64,000 bases of DNA, taken from the NCBI GenBank assembly GCA_022825065.1, contig JAJDYR010000024.1, forward strand, positions 62,001 through 126,000, read 5' to 3'. The notes below the pieces were generated by a model. That model saw only the letters and a program-made list of their open reading frames with translations, was not told where the DNA came from and did not search any database. Of the stretch, positions 40,770 through 50,470 are shown one piece after another. The first letter of the stretch is position 1. Each line of letters starts with the position of its first letter. The stretch is from a bacterium. Its GTDB lineage: Bacteria > UBA8248. Both the position numbers and the translations under genes were made by a program.

Positions 40770-42791
40770 TTGAGCGGCTGGCGGATCGGCGTAGACGTCG
40801 GAGGCACCTTTACGGACGTGGCCCTGGTGGAGGAGGCGACGGGCCGGACGGGCGTCTACAAGGTCCCCACGTCTGTCGGCGAGCCGGTTTCCGGCGTGCT
40901 GGAAGGCGTGCGGGAAGGACTCCGGGGCGAAGGCCTCGATCCCAGGGACGTCGTCTACTTCGGCGCGGGCTCCACGCTTGCGGTCAACACGATCATCCAG
41001 CGCACGGGCGAGCCGACCGGGCTCCTGACGACGCAGGGTTTCCGCGACGTCCTGGAACTCCGCCGGGTCCGGCTTCCCGATGCGCCCAGCTTTGAAGCGG
41101 CCAGACCCGTGCCGCTCGTCCGCCGCGCCCACGTCCGGGAAGTGAGGGAGCGCGTCGGCGCGGACGGCGCCGTCCTGCGCCCGCTGGATACGGATTCCGT
41201 GTTGAGAGGAGTCGAGGAACTCCTCGAAGTGGGCGTCTCGGCCGTGGCCGTCAGCTTTCTGCATTCCTATATCAATCCGGTCCATGAGCAAGCGGCTAAA
41301 GAACTCATCGCCGAGCGCCGGCCCGATCTGTTCGTCTGCGCGTCGTGGGAGACCTGGCCCCAGCAGCGCGAATACGAGCGGACGCTCGTCTGCGTGATGA
41401 ACGCCTACGTCGGGGCCACCATGCGCTCCTATTACGGGAAGCTGGAGGAGGGCCTGCGTGCGATGGGCGTCGGCTGCCCGATCCTGATCACCCAGTCCAA
41501 CGGCGGGACGGCCTCCATCGACGAGGCGGCGCGGGTACCCGTGCGGACGATGTTCTCGGGGCCTGCTGCGGGAGTGATGGCGGCGGCCAAGTCCGCGCGT
41601 GAATACGGCGAGGCGAAACTCTTCACCCTGGATATGGGAGGGACCAGCGCAGACATGTCCCTCATCGACGGCCGGCCCCGCGTCAGCGTCGAGAGCACGA
41701 TCGGGGATTTTCCGCTTTTCCTTCCCGCCGTCGCCATCGAGACCATCGGCGCGGGCGGCGGATCGATCGCGTGGGTCGACCCGCACGGTGTTCTGAAGGT
41801 CGGGCCTCGGTCTGCGGGGGCCGTTCCAGGGCCTGCGTGCTACGGCCGCGGCGGCACGGAGCCGACCGTTACGGACGCCTACCTCGTAACGGGGGTACTG
41901 GGCGAGAACGACCTGCTGGGCGGCCGGATGACGCTTTCCCGGGCGCGAGCCGAAGACGCCATCAGCGGGCTGGGCGAAGCCCTGGGGGTGGAGACGATCC
42001 AGGCGGCAGAGGCCGTCCTGCGGGTCGCGACGGCGAACATGGTCGCCTCGTTTCTGCCGATGATCGCGCGCTACGGGGTCGACCACCGCGAATTCAGCCT
42101 CCAGGCCTTCGGGGGCGCCGGGCCCACCCACGCCTTCCTGCTGGCGGCGGAAGCCGGCATCCGGAAGATCGTCATCCCCCCTGCGCCGGGAGCGATGTGC
42201 GCGGTGGGAGCGGCCGTGGCGGACGTCCAGATGGATTTCGTCCGCAGCGTTCGCACCGACTTGCTGGATGAGAAGGGGATGGAAGGGATGTTCTCGGAGA
42301 TGGAGGAAACCGCCCGGAGGTGGCTCGCCGAGCAGGGGTTGGAACCCGGGTCGGCGGCGTTCGAGCGGAGCGCGGATATGCGCTACAAGGGGCAATCCTT
42401 CGAGATCATGGTGGGATTGACCGGGAACGGGGATTACCAGGAAACCTTCCACCAAAGATATGAGGAGACCTTCGGCTACCGCGACCCCGAGAGCGAGGTC
42501 GAGGTGCTGCAGATCCGGATGCTCGCCAGGGCGCCGAATCAGATGGTCGGCGCCGCCTCTTCTTCATTGCCCGGGGAATCGGACCGGCCCGAACCCGTGG
42601 AGACGCGCGAGGTGACGCATCAGGGGAGGCGGTTCGCGGTTCCCGTCTACCAAAGAGCGCAAATCCCCACCGGCCTTCGGCTCTCCGGGCCTGCCGTTCT
42701 TCTTCAATACGACACGACCGTTTTCGTCACGCCCGGGTTCGTTTTCCGGGTCGACGCGGCGGGTAATCTTCACGCGGAGGCGACCGGATGA
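40770..42791 (+). CDS. Hydantoinase/oxoprolinase family protein, subunit A
   Basis: A 673-residue ATP-dependent hydantoinase/5-oxoprolinase alpha-type subunit. The N-terminus SGWRIGVDVGGTFTDVALVE is the Hydant_A_N actin-like ATPase start. GSTLAVNTIIQRTGEPTGLLTTQGFRDVLELRR and LFTLDMGGTSADMSLIDGR are further signature blocks. The TTG start has AAGGGAGG about six bases upstream. It overlaps subunit B by 4 bases (ATGA). It probably opens a cyclic amide such as a hydantoin or 5-oxoproline; N-methylhydantoin or acetone carboxylase-like roles are possible. The TRAP transporter next door may import the substrate. Confidence 0.94.
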   Translation: MSGWRIGVDVGGTFTDVALVEEATGRTGVYKVPTSVGEPVSGVLEGVREGLRGEGLDPRDVVYFGAGSTLAVNTIIQRTGEPTGLLTTQGFRDVLELRRVRLPDAPSFEAARPVPLVRRAHVREVRERVGADGAVLRPLDTDSVLRGVEELLEVGVSAVAVSFLHSYINPVHEQAAKELIAERRPDLFVCASWETWPQQREYERTLVCVMNAYVGATMRSYYGKLEEGLRAMGVGCPILITQSNGGTASIDEAARVPVRTMFSGPAAGVMAAAKSAREYGEAKLFTLDMGGTSADMSLIDGRPRVSVESTIGDFPLFLPAVAIETIGAGGGSIAWVDPHGVLKVGPRSAGAVPGPACYGRGGTEPTVTDAYLVTGVLGENDLLGGRMTLSRARAEDAISGLGEALGVETIQAAEAVLRVATANMVASFLPMIARYGVDHREFSLQAFGGAGPTHAFLLAAEAGIRKIVIPPAPGAMCAVGAAVADVQMDFVRSVRTDLLDEKGMEGMFSEMEETARRWLAEQGLEPGSAAFERSADMRYKGQSFEIMVGLTGNGDYQETFHQRYEETFGYRDPESEVEVLQIRMLARAPNQMVGAASSSLPGESDRPEPVETREVTHQGRRFAVPVYQRAQIPTGLRLSGPAVLLQYDTTVFVTPGFVFRVDAAGNLHAEATG

Positions 42792-44824
42792 GCGAAACTT
42801 TTATGCCCAAAACCAGGTCCGACCCGGTTCTCTTCGAAATACTCCGGTGCCAGTTTCAGGGGGTCGTGGAGGAGATGGGCGAGCTGCTGACCCGCTGCGG
42901 GCATACCGTCTTCGTCAAGGAAACGCAGGATTTCATCGTCGCCCTGGTGACGCCCAAGGGTGAAGTGGCGGCCTGCTCCGTGGATACCGGGCTCTGGATA
43001 GGGGTCGGCCAGAACTTTCAGGCCGTATTCGACGCCGGCGGGCCTTACCGGCCCGGTGACGTCTGGTTCACCAACGACCCGGAGCAGAGCAGGGGCCTGG
43101 TCACCCACCTGCTCGACGTCTTCTGCTGGCGTCCCGTCTACCACGAGGGTGAACTCGTCTGCTTCGCGGCCGCCTTCATCCATTGCACGGACGTGGGCGG
43201 ACTCGCGCCCGGGTCCATCGCGCCTTCCGCCGTCGACCAGCATCAGGAAGGCGTGGTCATTCCGGTGACCCGGCTCGTCGCCGAAGACGAGATGCGGGAG
43301 GACATCTTGCGTATCTTCCTGCGGAACTGCCGCGTTCCGGACAAGAACCGGGGCGACGTGCTGGCGATGCTCGGGGCGCTCAAGCGCGCGGAATTGCGCG
43401 TCACCGGCCTGGCCGCGAAGTTCGGCGGGGACCTCTTGAGGACGGCGCTCGACGACGTTCTGGACTACGCGGAAGCCCAGGCCCGCTCCCTGATACAGGA
43501 GGTCCCCGACGGAGACTACGAGTTCTGGGACTATCTCGAGGGGGACCTGATGCCGGAGGGCCGCCACGTCCGGATACGCCTCACGCTGCGGATCCGGGGG
43601 GATGAGATGCTCCTCGACTTCGAGGGCACGGACCCGCAGGTGGCGGCGGCGTTCAACGTCCCCTCCTACAGCACGGACGGCCACTTCCTCCTGGTCATGG
43701 GCGTGGTCAACTTCATGCGGAGCGTCAAGCCGGACACGGTGTACAATTCCGGCCTTGTCCGCCCCGTCAAGGTGAACGCGCCGCGTGGGTCCCTCCTCAA
43801 CCCCGAGCCCGGGGCGCCCTGCGGCGCCCGGCAGTCCACGTTTTTCAAGGTGGCCGATATCGTTCTCGGCGCCCTGGCGCGCGCCTGGAGGGAGCGGATG
43901 CCGGCCGCGGGCTGCGGCCAGGGTTCCATCATGGTGGTGTCGGCGCCGGATTTCACCACCGGGACGAACCTGGTGAGCACCGTCCAGCCTCTCGTGGGCG
44001 GGTCGGGGGCGCGGCCCTTCGACGACGGCACCGAAGGCGTCGATTTCACCACGGGCTTCTTCCGGAACATCCCCACAGAAGTTTTGGAATCGGAGATGCC
44101 CGTCCTGGTCGAGAGCTACGGGCTCAAGCCCGATTCCGGGGGAGCGGGCCGCTTTCGCGGCGGGTGCGGCCTGGACTATTCCCTCAGGATTCTCGTGCCC
44201 GGCGGGGTGGTGACGGCCCGGGGTTTGGAGCGGTTTCATTTTCAGCCCTGGGGCAGGGAAGACGGCCGGCCCGGCGATATCGGACGCGCGTTCCTGCAAG
44301 CCCCGGGCGGGGAGCCCGAGCCGATTGCGAAGATAAACGTGCTCGACGTACCGGCGGGCGGCGTCGTGCACGTCCACTCCGCCGGGGGCGGCGGCTTCGG
44401 CCCGCCATGGGAGCGCGACCCTGCGCTGGTGCTGCGCGACGTCGAGGACGGGCTGGTGACGCCTGAGAGCGCCGGGGAGGTCTACGGCGTGATCATCCGC
44501 GAGGGCCGAATCCAGGAAGAAGAGACCGCCGGGCGACGGCGGCTGCTTGCCGATGGGCATGACGGTGGCTCACCGGCAGCACTCTTTTCGTTCGGGGCAG
44601 GCCGTGAGGCGTTCGAGCGGCTCTGGCCGGATGATTTGCAACTGGCCGTCAACCGGGCCACGGAGGGCATCCCGCCCGCCATACGGCAGCACGTACGCTT
44701 CGAGGCGATGAGAGCCGTGGAGGAGGCCCGCTCGGGAGCGGAGCCGATAGATGAATCCTGGCTCGAGGCCAGGGTGCATGAAATCACCGAGGGGATGAGC
44801 CCCCAGTCGACGCATTCCGCCTGA
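42788..44824 (+). CDS. Hydantoinase/oxoprolinase family protein, subunit B
   Basis: A 678-residue partner of the preceding gene. The N-terminus has DPVLFEILRCQFQGVVEEMGELLTRCGHTVFVKE, and PGDVWFTNDPEQSRGLVTHLLDV is the conserved HyuB region. The C-terminal GGCGLDYSLRILVPGGVVTARGLERFHFQPWG and HVHSAGGGGFGPPWERDP are typical. HyuA/HyuB form a large complex. The C-terminal ~120 residues (REGRIQEEETAGRRRLLADG onward) extend beyond the usual end. It converges on the TRAP permease gene with a possible terminator between. Confidence 0.94.
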   Translation: MSETFMPKTRSDPVLFEILRCQFQGVVEEMGELLTRCGHTVFVKETQDFIVALVTPKGEVAACSVDTGLWIGVGQNFQAVFDAGGPYRPGDVWFTNDPEQSRGLVTHLLDVFCWRPVYHEGELVCFAAAFIHCTDVGGLAPGSIAPSAVDQHQEGVVIPVTRLVAEDEMREDILRIFLRNCRVPDKNRGDVLAMLGALKRAELRVTGLAAKFGGDLLRTALDDVLDYAEAQARSLIQEVPDGDYEFWDYLEGDLMPEGRHVRIRLTLRIRGDEMLLDFEGTDPQVAAAFNVPSYSTDGHFLLVMGVVNFMRSVKPDTVYNSGLVRPVKVNAPRGSLLNPEPGAPCGARQSTFFKVADIVLGALARAWRERMPAAGCGQGSIMVVSAPDFTTGTNLVSTVQPLVGGSGARPFDDGTEGVDFTTGFFRNIPTEVLESEMPVLVESYGLKPDSGGAGRFRGGCGLDYSLRILVPGGVVTARGLERFHFQPWGREDGRPGDIGRAFLQAPGGEPEPIAKINVLDVPAGGVVHVHSAGGGGFGPPWERDPALVLRDVEDGLVTPESAGEVYGVIIREGRIQEEETAGRRRLLADGHDGGSPAALFSFGAGREAFERLWPDDLQLAVNRATEGIPPAIRQHVRFEAMRAVEEARSGAEPIDESWLEARVHEITEGMSPQSTHSA

Positions 44825-44837
44825 GGCGGAAATCAAC

Positions 44838-44871
44838 GGCCCGGAAGGTTTCGAGATGCTCGGGGCCTTTT
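44838..44871. terminator. Possible terminator between converging genes
   Basis: GGCCC (44838-44842) can pair with GGGCC (44863-44867) and TTTT follows, in the 60-base gap between subunit B and the TRAP permease. The loop is long (20 bases), so confidence is low. Confidence 0.35.
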
Positions 44872-44884
44872 GGGCCCTCGAGAT

Positions 44885-46879
44885 TTATCCGCTTTTCGGG
44901 AGGCTTTCCTCGATGAGTTCTTTTCGAATAAGCCAGCCTCCGTGGCGCGTGACCTGGAAAATCACGAGAATCGTCAACAAGACGAATCCTGCCCCTTGAG
45001 AAGCAAGCGTGGGCCAAAGCATCATGAATGCTCCCAGGAGAAGGCCGCCTCTCTCGGCCCAGGTTGTCCTCCCGATCAGATAGCCACTCAGGCCGGCCGT
45101 TCCGGCGACGAGCGCGATGCCGGTCGTCAAGGTAACCAGGATGATTTCAACCACACTGCCGTTCAACAGAATGGCGGGGGAATAGGCGAAAAGAAACGGG
45201 ATCACATAGAGGCCTTTCGCCGCCCTGAAGGAAGTCCAGCCGGTCTTCATCGGGTCCGCCTCGGCGATGGCGGCGGCGGTGTAGGCAGGAATGCAAACGG
45301 GAGGCGTGTAACAACTATCCAGGCTGAACCAGAAGATGATCATGTGGGCCGTGACGGCGCTCATGCCGCCCAGCTCGATGAGAGCGGGCGCGGCCATCGT
45401 CGCCAGAACGATGTAGGCGGAACTGCTCGGAAGCCCCATCCCCAGAACGAAGGAGGCCACGCCGACCAGAATGATTCCGAGAAAGAGACTTCCCCCCGAG
45501 GCTGAAACGACGATGGAGGAGAACTTGAGCCCCAGCCCCGTAATCGTCGTCGCTCCGATGATGATGCCCGCAGTCGCGCATGCGGCGGCTATCGGGGCGC
45601 ACTGCTGCGCTCCTCGAACCAGCGCCCGGACGAGTTTGCCCGATCCGCTTTTCAGATAATCGAGGGCGCGCCTCGCGGAAAAACTTCGTTCCCGCCATCC
45701 CTGGTAGAGATAGTCGACCATTCCCAGCAGCATCATGGAAACAATCGTGGCGATGATTCCGGCTACGCCCGCATATTGCACCGATCTCCCGACCACCATG
45801 AAATAGATCAGGACGGCCGGCGGGATGAGAAAAACGAATGCGCGACCGATCGTATTCAGGATGTTGGGAAGATCCTCCCAACTCAGGCCCCGGATGTCGT
45901 TCTTGGCCGCCTCGAGATGCACGAACACGAAAACGGACATGAAATAGAGCAGCGCCGGAATCACCGAAATCTTGATGATGGTGAAATAGGAAGTCCCGGT
46001 GAACTCGGCCAGCAGAAACGCCGCCGTTCCCATGATGGGAGGCATGATCTGGCCTCCGGTGGACGCCGCCGTCTCGACCGCTCCCGCCACGTGGGGGCGG
46101 TACCCCATTTTTCTCATCAGGGGGATGGTGAAGGTGCCCGTGGTGACGATGTTGGCGGTGGCGCTTCCCGATATGGTTCCCGAGAGGGCGCTGGCCACCA
46201 CGGCCGCCTTGGCGGGCCCGCCCCGCATTCGGCCGGTCAGCAGGAACGCGAAGTCGATGTATATCTTCCCGGCGCCCGAAGCATCGAGGACGGCCCCGAA
46301 CAGGATGAACAGGAACATGTAGTTGACGAAGACGTACATCGGGGCGGACCAAAGACCCCCGTCGGTCAGGTAGAAATGATCGATGATGTCCAGAAACCCG
46401 ATGCCGCCGTGCTTGAACTCCCACGGCATCCAGGGCCCGAAGTAGGTGTAGACCAGGAAAAAAAGCGCAATCAAGGGCAGGGTCAGATTGATCGCCCTGC
46501 GCGTGGCCTCGAGAACCAAAACGATGCAGACGACTCCAAAAACGATATCCGGGAGCAGGACGTCGTCTATATACCGGGTGCGTTCGAGCAGCCGGTCGAA
46601 CTCCCAGAGCAGCCACATGACGGAAACCACCGCCAGGACGCCCAGGAACGCGACAAACGCCTTGCGCCACCCGGGCGACAAGGGCCCGGCTTTTTCAGAT
46701 GGGGGAGTGAGAAAGATGATGGCGGCGGCGGCCAGATAGAACATCGGCCGCTCGAAAATCGCGTCCATCCCGCCCGTAACGGCGAGATAGACCTCGGTGA
46801 GGGACATGCCGATCGCAACCAGCGCGATGAGATAGCCGACGAATCCCCTGGGAGGAAAATTTACGCCTTGACTGGCCAT
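44885..46879 (-). CDS. TRAP transporter fused permease (TAXI type)
   Basis: A 664-residue membrane protein with a DctQ-like small part (about the first 180 residues) fused to the DctM-like large permease. The hallmark TVVVASALSGTISGSATANIVTTGTFTIPLMRKMGY and FVLGMGLPSSSAYIVLATMAAPALIELG are the DctM motifs. More than 15 hydrophobic segments are visible. It is followed in the operon direction by no gene, and preceded (46984-47988) by the matching TAXI substrate-binding protein. These systems use the sodium or proton gradient for organic acids. Substrate unknown. Confidence 0.95.
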   Translation of the reverse strand: MASQGVNFPPRGFVGYLIALVAIGMSLTEVYLAVTGGMDAIFERPMFYLAAAAIIFLTPPSEKAGPLSPGWRKAFVAFLGVLAVVSVMWLLWEFDRLLERTRYIDDVLLPDIVFGVVCIVLVLEATRRAINLTLPLIALFFLVYTYFGPWMPWEFKHGGIGFLDIIDHFYLTDGGLWSAPMYVFVNYMFLFILFGAVLDASGAGKIYIDFAFLLTGRMRGGPAKAAVVASALSGTISGSATANIVTTGTFTIPLMRKMGYRPHVAGAVETAASTGGQIMPPIMGTAAFLLAEFTGTSYFTIIKISVIPALLYFMSVFVFVHLEAAKNDIRGLSWEDLPNILNTIGRAFVFLIPPAVLIYFMVVGRSVQYAGVAGIIATIVSMMLLGMVDYLYQGWRERSFSARRALDYLKSGSGKLVRALVRGAQQCAPIAAACATAGIIIGATTITGLGLKFSSIVVSASGGSLFLGIILVGVASFVLGMGLPSSSAYIVLATMAAPALIELGGMSAVTAHMIIFWFSLDSCYTPPVCIPAYTAAAIAEADPMKTGWTSFRAAKGLYVIPFLFAYSPAILLNGSVVEIILVTLTTGIALVAGTAGLSGYLIGRTTWAERGGLLLGAFMMLWPTLASQGAGFVLLTILVIFQVTRHGGWLIRKELIEESLPKSG

Positions 46880-46983
46880 GAAGAACGCCTTCCGGAATTA
46901 TGCGGAAACGGGCGCCGGGATAATCGCGGGAATCCCCGGCGCCCGCTCATTCCTCTAGCGTGGTGAAACTGCCCCTTCTCAGG

Positions 46984-47988
46984 TTACATCGCCCCCACTT
47001 CCTTGTAATAACGGGCTGCGCCGGGGTGTATGGGAACGCCTTTCATGTTCTTCACGGAACGTTCGGGTTCCAGGAAACCGTAAAGTCTGTGGGCGCCCTT
47101 CAGATAATCCTTGTTCTCGAAAACGGTTTTCGTCACCTTGTAGATCAGGTCGGGCGATTGGTCCCCTCTCGTGAAAATGATCGTTCTCAGTCCATAGGTA
47201 TCGAGGGGTTTCTTCTGGCCCGGATAGGTGTTCGCGTCCACAATGGATTCCACCAGGCCGAACTTTTCCAGCCTCTGCCGCATGCCCGGCGTGACCCCGG
47301 TGAAGTTGATGGGGCGGCGCAGGGCCGCCTGTTTGATCAGCCCGTTGCCGGGGCCCGTGTGGAACAGGACGAAATCCACGTGCTTGTCCTGATAAAAGCG
47401 CATCATGGCGCGGCCTCCGCCGAGGCGGACCGACACCCCGGCCTTCTTGAGCGCATCGGCGGAAGTGCCGTACTCCTTCAGGAGGTAGGTCGCAATGTTG
47501 TAGGTCCCCGTCCCTTTCTTCCCGATGGTGATCCCGGCCCTGGGTTTCTTCTGCACGAAATCCTCGAACGAATTGATTCCTTTATCGACCAGTTCGGGCG
47601 CCGCCATGAAATGAACGGCGGACGTGTAGAGCCATACCATGGCCCTCAGGTTCGGATACTTTTTCTTGTATGGCTTTTTGCCCGCAATGGCGTTTCCCAC
47701 GTAATACGTGTAGCTGTACGCGATGTCGGACTTGCCCACCCCCACCAGTTGCGGGTTGGACTTTCCCCCGCCCAGGGTGACGTTCAGGGAGTAGTCCTTG
47801 TTCTTGCGGTTGAAGACGTCCGCCAGGGCGCCCGCCATGACATAGAGCGTGCTGGCGACGGTGGCGGCCCCCAGTTTGACCGCTTTCTTGGCGGCTTCGA
47901 CTTGGGGGGGAGCGACCAGTACGAATACAAACAGGGCGACGCAGGCTGCAAACAGTGTTGAGTGCTGGCGACAAGTCTTTTTGAGCAT
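46984..47988 (-). CDS. TAXI family TRAP transporter substrate-binding protein
   Basis: A 334-residue periplasmic receptor with an N-terminal signal (LKKTCRQHSTLFAACVALFVFVLVAPPQVEA, residues 2-32). The TAXI core is VKLGAATVASTLYVMAGALADVFNRKNKDYSL with the expected ALADVxN spacing, and GGKSNPQLVGVGKSDIAYSY. I chose ATG 47988, preceded by GGGAGGG, over the ORF start at 48144. It is encoded 104 bases before the fused permease and is its receptor. TAXI proteins bind dicarboxylates, glutamate-like or other organic acids. Confidence 0.94.
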   Translation of the reverse strand: MLKKTCRQHSTLFAACVALFVFVLVAPPQVEAAKKAVKLGAATVASTLYVMAGALADVFNRKNKDYSLNVTLGGGKSNPQLVGVGKSDIAYSYTYYVGNAIAGKKPYKKKYPNLRAMVWLYTSAVHFMAAPELVDKGINSFEDFVQKKPRAGITIGKKGTGTYNIATYLLKEYGTSADALKKAGVSVRLGGGRAMMRFYQDKHVDFVLFHTGPGNGLIKQAALRRPINFTGVTPGMRQRLEKFGLVESIVDANTYPGQKKPLDTYGLRTIIFTRGDQSPDLIYKVTKTVFENKDYLKGAHRLYGFLEPERSVKNMKGVPIHPGAARYYKEVGAM

Positions 47989-48062
47989 CAATTTACCCTC
48001 CCTCATCAGAGCAGGACGATTTGCATCCTTGAACGGGATGATTGAACCAACGCCTCGACTAT

Positions 48063-48467
48063 CTAAGCGCTCGGACTTATTGCGGCAATCGCTTTCTCCG
48101 TAAATTCCTTGAGGTGGTTGTAGGCTCTTTCGGAAAGGTTGCATACCTCGGAGCCGTAGGTGCCGGGCCCCCGCACGTGCGTCGTTCTGAGGCTCTCGAA
48201 TACGGCCAACTCGGTCAGGGCGCGCCGGGTCTCCTCGTCTATATGGGCTTCCAGGAAATCATGGTCCCCGTAATCGAAGAGATACCAGGTATGGGCGACG
48301 TCATCCGTTTCCGGGATGACCCCTTTCGCATGGAGGGCGGCATTTATCCAGTTCGAGCAGATGTGCATGCGGCCCCACATCACCGCCTCGAAATCTTCTG
48401 CGGGGTCCAGTTTTTCCACGGATCGCGCGAACCGCTCGGCCTTGGCCATATGCTCTTCGATTTTCAC
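48063..48467 (-). CDS. Hypothetical protein, paralogue B of a helical pair
   Basis: A 134-residue protein. I chose GTG 48467 (GGAGA seven bases upstream) so its length matches its neighbour. KIEEHMAKAERFARSVEKLDPAEDFEAVMWGRMHICSNWINAALHAKGV aligns over about 50 residues with the next gene's HVAKAQRIEASLRKLDPADDPEMI...NAALHAEGI. It looks mainly helical, with conserved His residues in AHTWYLFDYGDHDFL. I know no family. The pair is probably one operon upstream of the TRAP genes on the minus strand. Confidence 0.6.
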   Translation of the reverse strand: MKIEEHMAKAERFARSVEKLDPAEDFEAVMWGRMHICSNWINAALHAKGVIPETDDVAHTWYLFDYGDHDFLEAHIDEETRRALTELAVFESLRTTHVRGPGTYGSEVCNLSERAYNHLKEFTEKAIAAISPSA

Positions 48468-48489
48468 GGCGCATCTCCAGAAATTCCGG

Positions 48490-48897
48490 TCATACCACTC
48501 TCCAGACCGCGGACCGGGCCGCGCCTCCGACGATTTCCAGAAAACCGGCTTTCGCCTCCTCCAGGCTTTGGAGGCATTCATCCATGGTCGCCCGGCTGAT
48601 CGGTTCCGTGCCCCGGCAATGCCCGGGGCGGAGCTGCTCGATGAATTCCAGAGGCCTCATCGCGGCCTGAAGCGCCGCGCCGGGCTTCTTGACGTATCCG
48701 TCCAGCGTGGGGCGGAAGGTGTGGGCATGATCCATCAGCTGGTTCGTTATCCCTTCCGCGTGGAGCGCCGCGTTGAAATAGTGCGTGGCGGCGAGCATGC
48801 ACGTCTCGATGATCATCTCGGGGTCGTCGGCGGGATCCAGCTTCCGAAGAGAGGCTTCGATTCTTTGCGCCTTTGCGACGTGGTCACGGGGTTCCAA
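48490..48897 (-). CDS. Hypothetical protein, paralogue A of a helical pair
   Basis: A 135-residue helical protein. The TTG at 48897, preceded by GGAGGAG, gives MEPRDHVAKAQRIEAS. It shares the NAALHAEGI...AHTF core with its neighbour. The end, KAGFLEIVGGAARSAVWRVV, overlaps no other gene; its TGA is 22 bases before the start of paralogue B, so the two are probably cotranscribed. No domain known to me matches. The NAALHA and AHT histidines could bind a metal, which is speculative. Confidence 0.6.
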   Translation of the reverse strand: MEPRDHVAKAQRIEASLRKLDPADDPEMIIETCMLAATHYFNAALHAEGITNQLMDHAHTFRPTLDGYVKKPGAALQAAMRPLEFIEQLRPGHCRGTEPISRATMDECLQSLEEAKAGFLEIVGGAARSAVWRVV

Positions 48898-49282
48898 TAT
48901 GGCTCTCCTCCGCATTCCGGCGGGCACTGCGAGCGAACACAACCGTATCTATACGTATTTCCTCCCAACCCCTTCGTACCGGGGAATGGCGCTGTCGGTT
49001 TCCATAAATTCAGATGATCCATCAAATATCCCCCGCTCATCAGGTCATGTCAACTACCCGGAATTCATCCTCTGCACCAGGTTGAATCGGAAAACCATGC
49101 CGGGAGATTTGATAAGGAAATACGCGTTCGGCGAATGCGGCCATATCGATCTGGTTGAATGACTCTGCATTTCTTTGCAGAGGCGTTTTCGGAACGACTT
49201 GTTTGACTTCGCTTCACTCCAGACACCATATTAGGGGCATCTCGTGAAACGCCAATCTCACATCTGAGTTGGAGGCCTCCCC
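48898..49282. other. Divergent intergenic region
   Basis: 385 bases between the minus-strand pair and the plus-strand amidohydrolase. It has no ORF I trust. The inverted repeat CTCTGCA-TTTCTT-TGCAGAG (49163-49182) is a possible operator or hairpin, and a TTGACT box near 49204 could belong to the amidohydrolase promoter. Confidence 0.5.
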
Positions 49283-50470
49283 ATGAACCCGGTGAATCAA
49301 GCGGAAACCACGGACATGATTGACGTCTCGACCGGAAAAAAGTTGAACATCATCGATTGCGATATTCATCCCCGAATGCCGAAAGGGGTGCAGTCCTTAA
49401 AACCCTATCTCCCCGAGAAGTGGCAGGCCCGGCTCGGGATGAAGGGCGCCCTGGTGAAAGACGAAGCCAATCCCCGGAATACGTTTTCCGTTCCCAGGCG
49501 CGCGTTCTTCCATCCTCATCCGGGGGGCTCCGGGCGGGTGGACGCCAGGCCGCCCGAAGGCGGACCCATCGGATCGGACATCGGCTTCCTGGCGAAGCAG
49601 CTTCTCGACGAGCACGACATCAACTACGCCATCATCGTCGGGCAGGACGCCACGGGCGTCTCGGGCATTCCGGATGCGGACCTGAGCGCCGCCTACGCCT
49701 CCGCCTACAACGATTTCGTTCTCGCCGAATGGGCTTCCACCGATCACCGCTTCAAGGCGTGCATCTGGGTGAGTCCGCGGGATCCGAATCTCGCGGCGGA
49801 GGAAATCGATCGGCTGGCCGGTCATCCCGATATCGTCTCGGTCCAGGTCTGTCCGATGGATATTCCCCTGGGCCAGCGGTACATGTGGCCGATATACGAG
49901 GCGGCCTCCCGCCACGACCTGCCCGTCGCGATCCACGGCGGTTCCGAAACCGCCGGCGTCAACCCGCCGATGCTGGCCGTGGGAATGCCGTCTTACTTCA
50001 TCGAACTGCACAGCGGCTTGCCCCAGGTGGGGTGGATGCACGTGACGAGCATGGTGTGCGAGGGGGTGTTCTCACGCTTCCCGAACCTCAAGTTCATCGT
50101 CCAGGAGATGGGTTACGCATGGGTCGCGGGCCTCATGTGGCGCCTGGACAAGGAATGGAGGTCCCTGCGGCTGGAAGTCCCCTGGGTGAAGGAGCCGCCC
50201 AGCGAAGTCATCCGAAAACACGTTCGGTTCACGAGCCAGCCCGTGGAGGAGCCGCCCAGGTCCGAATTCAACGAGCAGATGCTGAGAATGATTTATGCGG
50301 AAGACACGCTTCAGTTTTCATCGGACTACCCGCATTGGGACTTCGACGATCCGCGGTATGTTTTCCCCAACGTCGACCCGCAGCTGCGCAAGAGCATCTT
50401 TTATGAGAATGCGCTCGGCACGTACCCGAAGCTCAGGAAAATCGTGACGGGAGAAAACGGGGAAGCCTGA
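49283..50470 (+). CDS. Amidohydrolase family protein (amidohydrolase_2 type)
   Basis: A 395-residue TIM-barrel metal hydrolase or decarboxylase of the ACMSD-like group. The metal motif is KLNIIDCDIHPRMPKG (DxDxH; DCDIH). AIHGGSETAGVNPP supplies the further His, and TLQFSSDYPHWDFDDPR the final Asp-x-x-H. The C-terminal IFYENALGTYPKL is typical. A Rieske ferredoxin gene follows with TGATG overlap, an unusual pairing suggesting an oxygenase-linked pathway. The substrate is unknown. Start ATG 49283 has GGAGG upstream. Confidence 0.87.
   Translation: MNPVNQAETTDMIDVSTGKKLNIIDCDIHPRMPKGVQSLKPYLPEKWQARLGMKGALVKDEANPRNTFSVPRRAFFHPHPGGSGRVDARPPEGGPIGSDIGFLAKQLLDEHDINYAIIVGQDATGVSGIPDADLSAAYASAYNDFVLAEWASTDHRFKACIWVSPRDPNLAAEEIDRLAGHPDIVSVQVCPMDIPLGQRYMWPIYEAASRHDLPVAIHGGSETAGVNPPMLAVGMPSYFIELHSGLPQVGWMHVTSMVCEGVFSRFPNLKFIVQEMGYAWVAGLMWRLDKEWRSLRLEVPWVKEPPSEVIRKHVRFTSQPVEEPPRSEFNEQMLRMIYAEDTLQFSSDYPHWDFDDPRYVFPNVDPQLRKSIFYENALGTYPKLRKIVTGENGEA

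Noticed and set aside
40698..42455. Long minus-strand ORF of 585 codons opposite hydantoinase A
   Set aside because: High-GC antisense shadow; the plus frame carries full family motifs. The same holds for 42770-44560, 45315-46670 and 53952 to about 54890.
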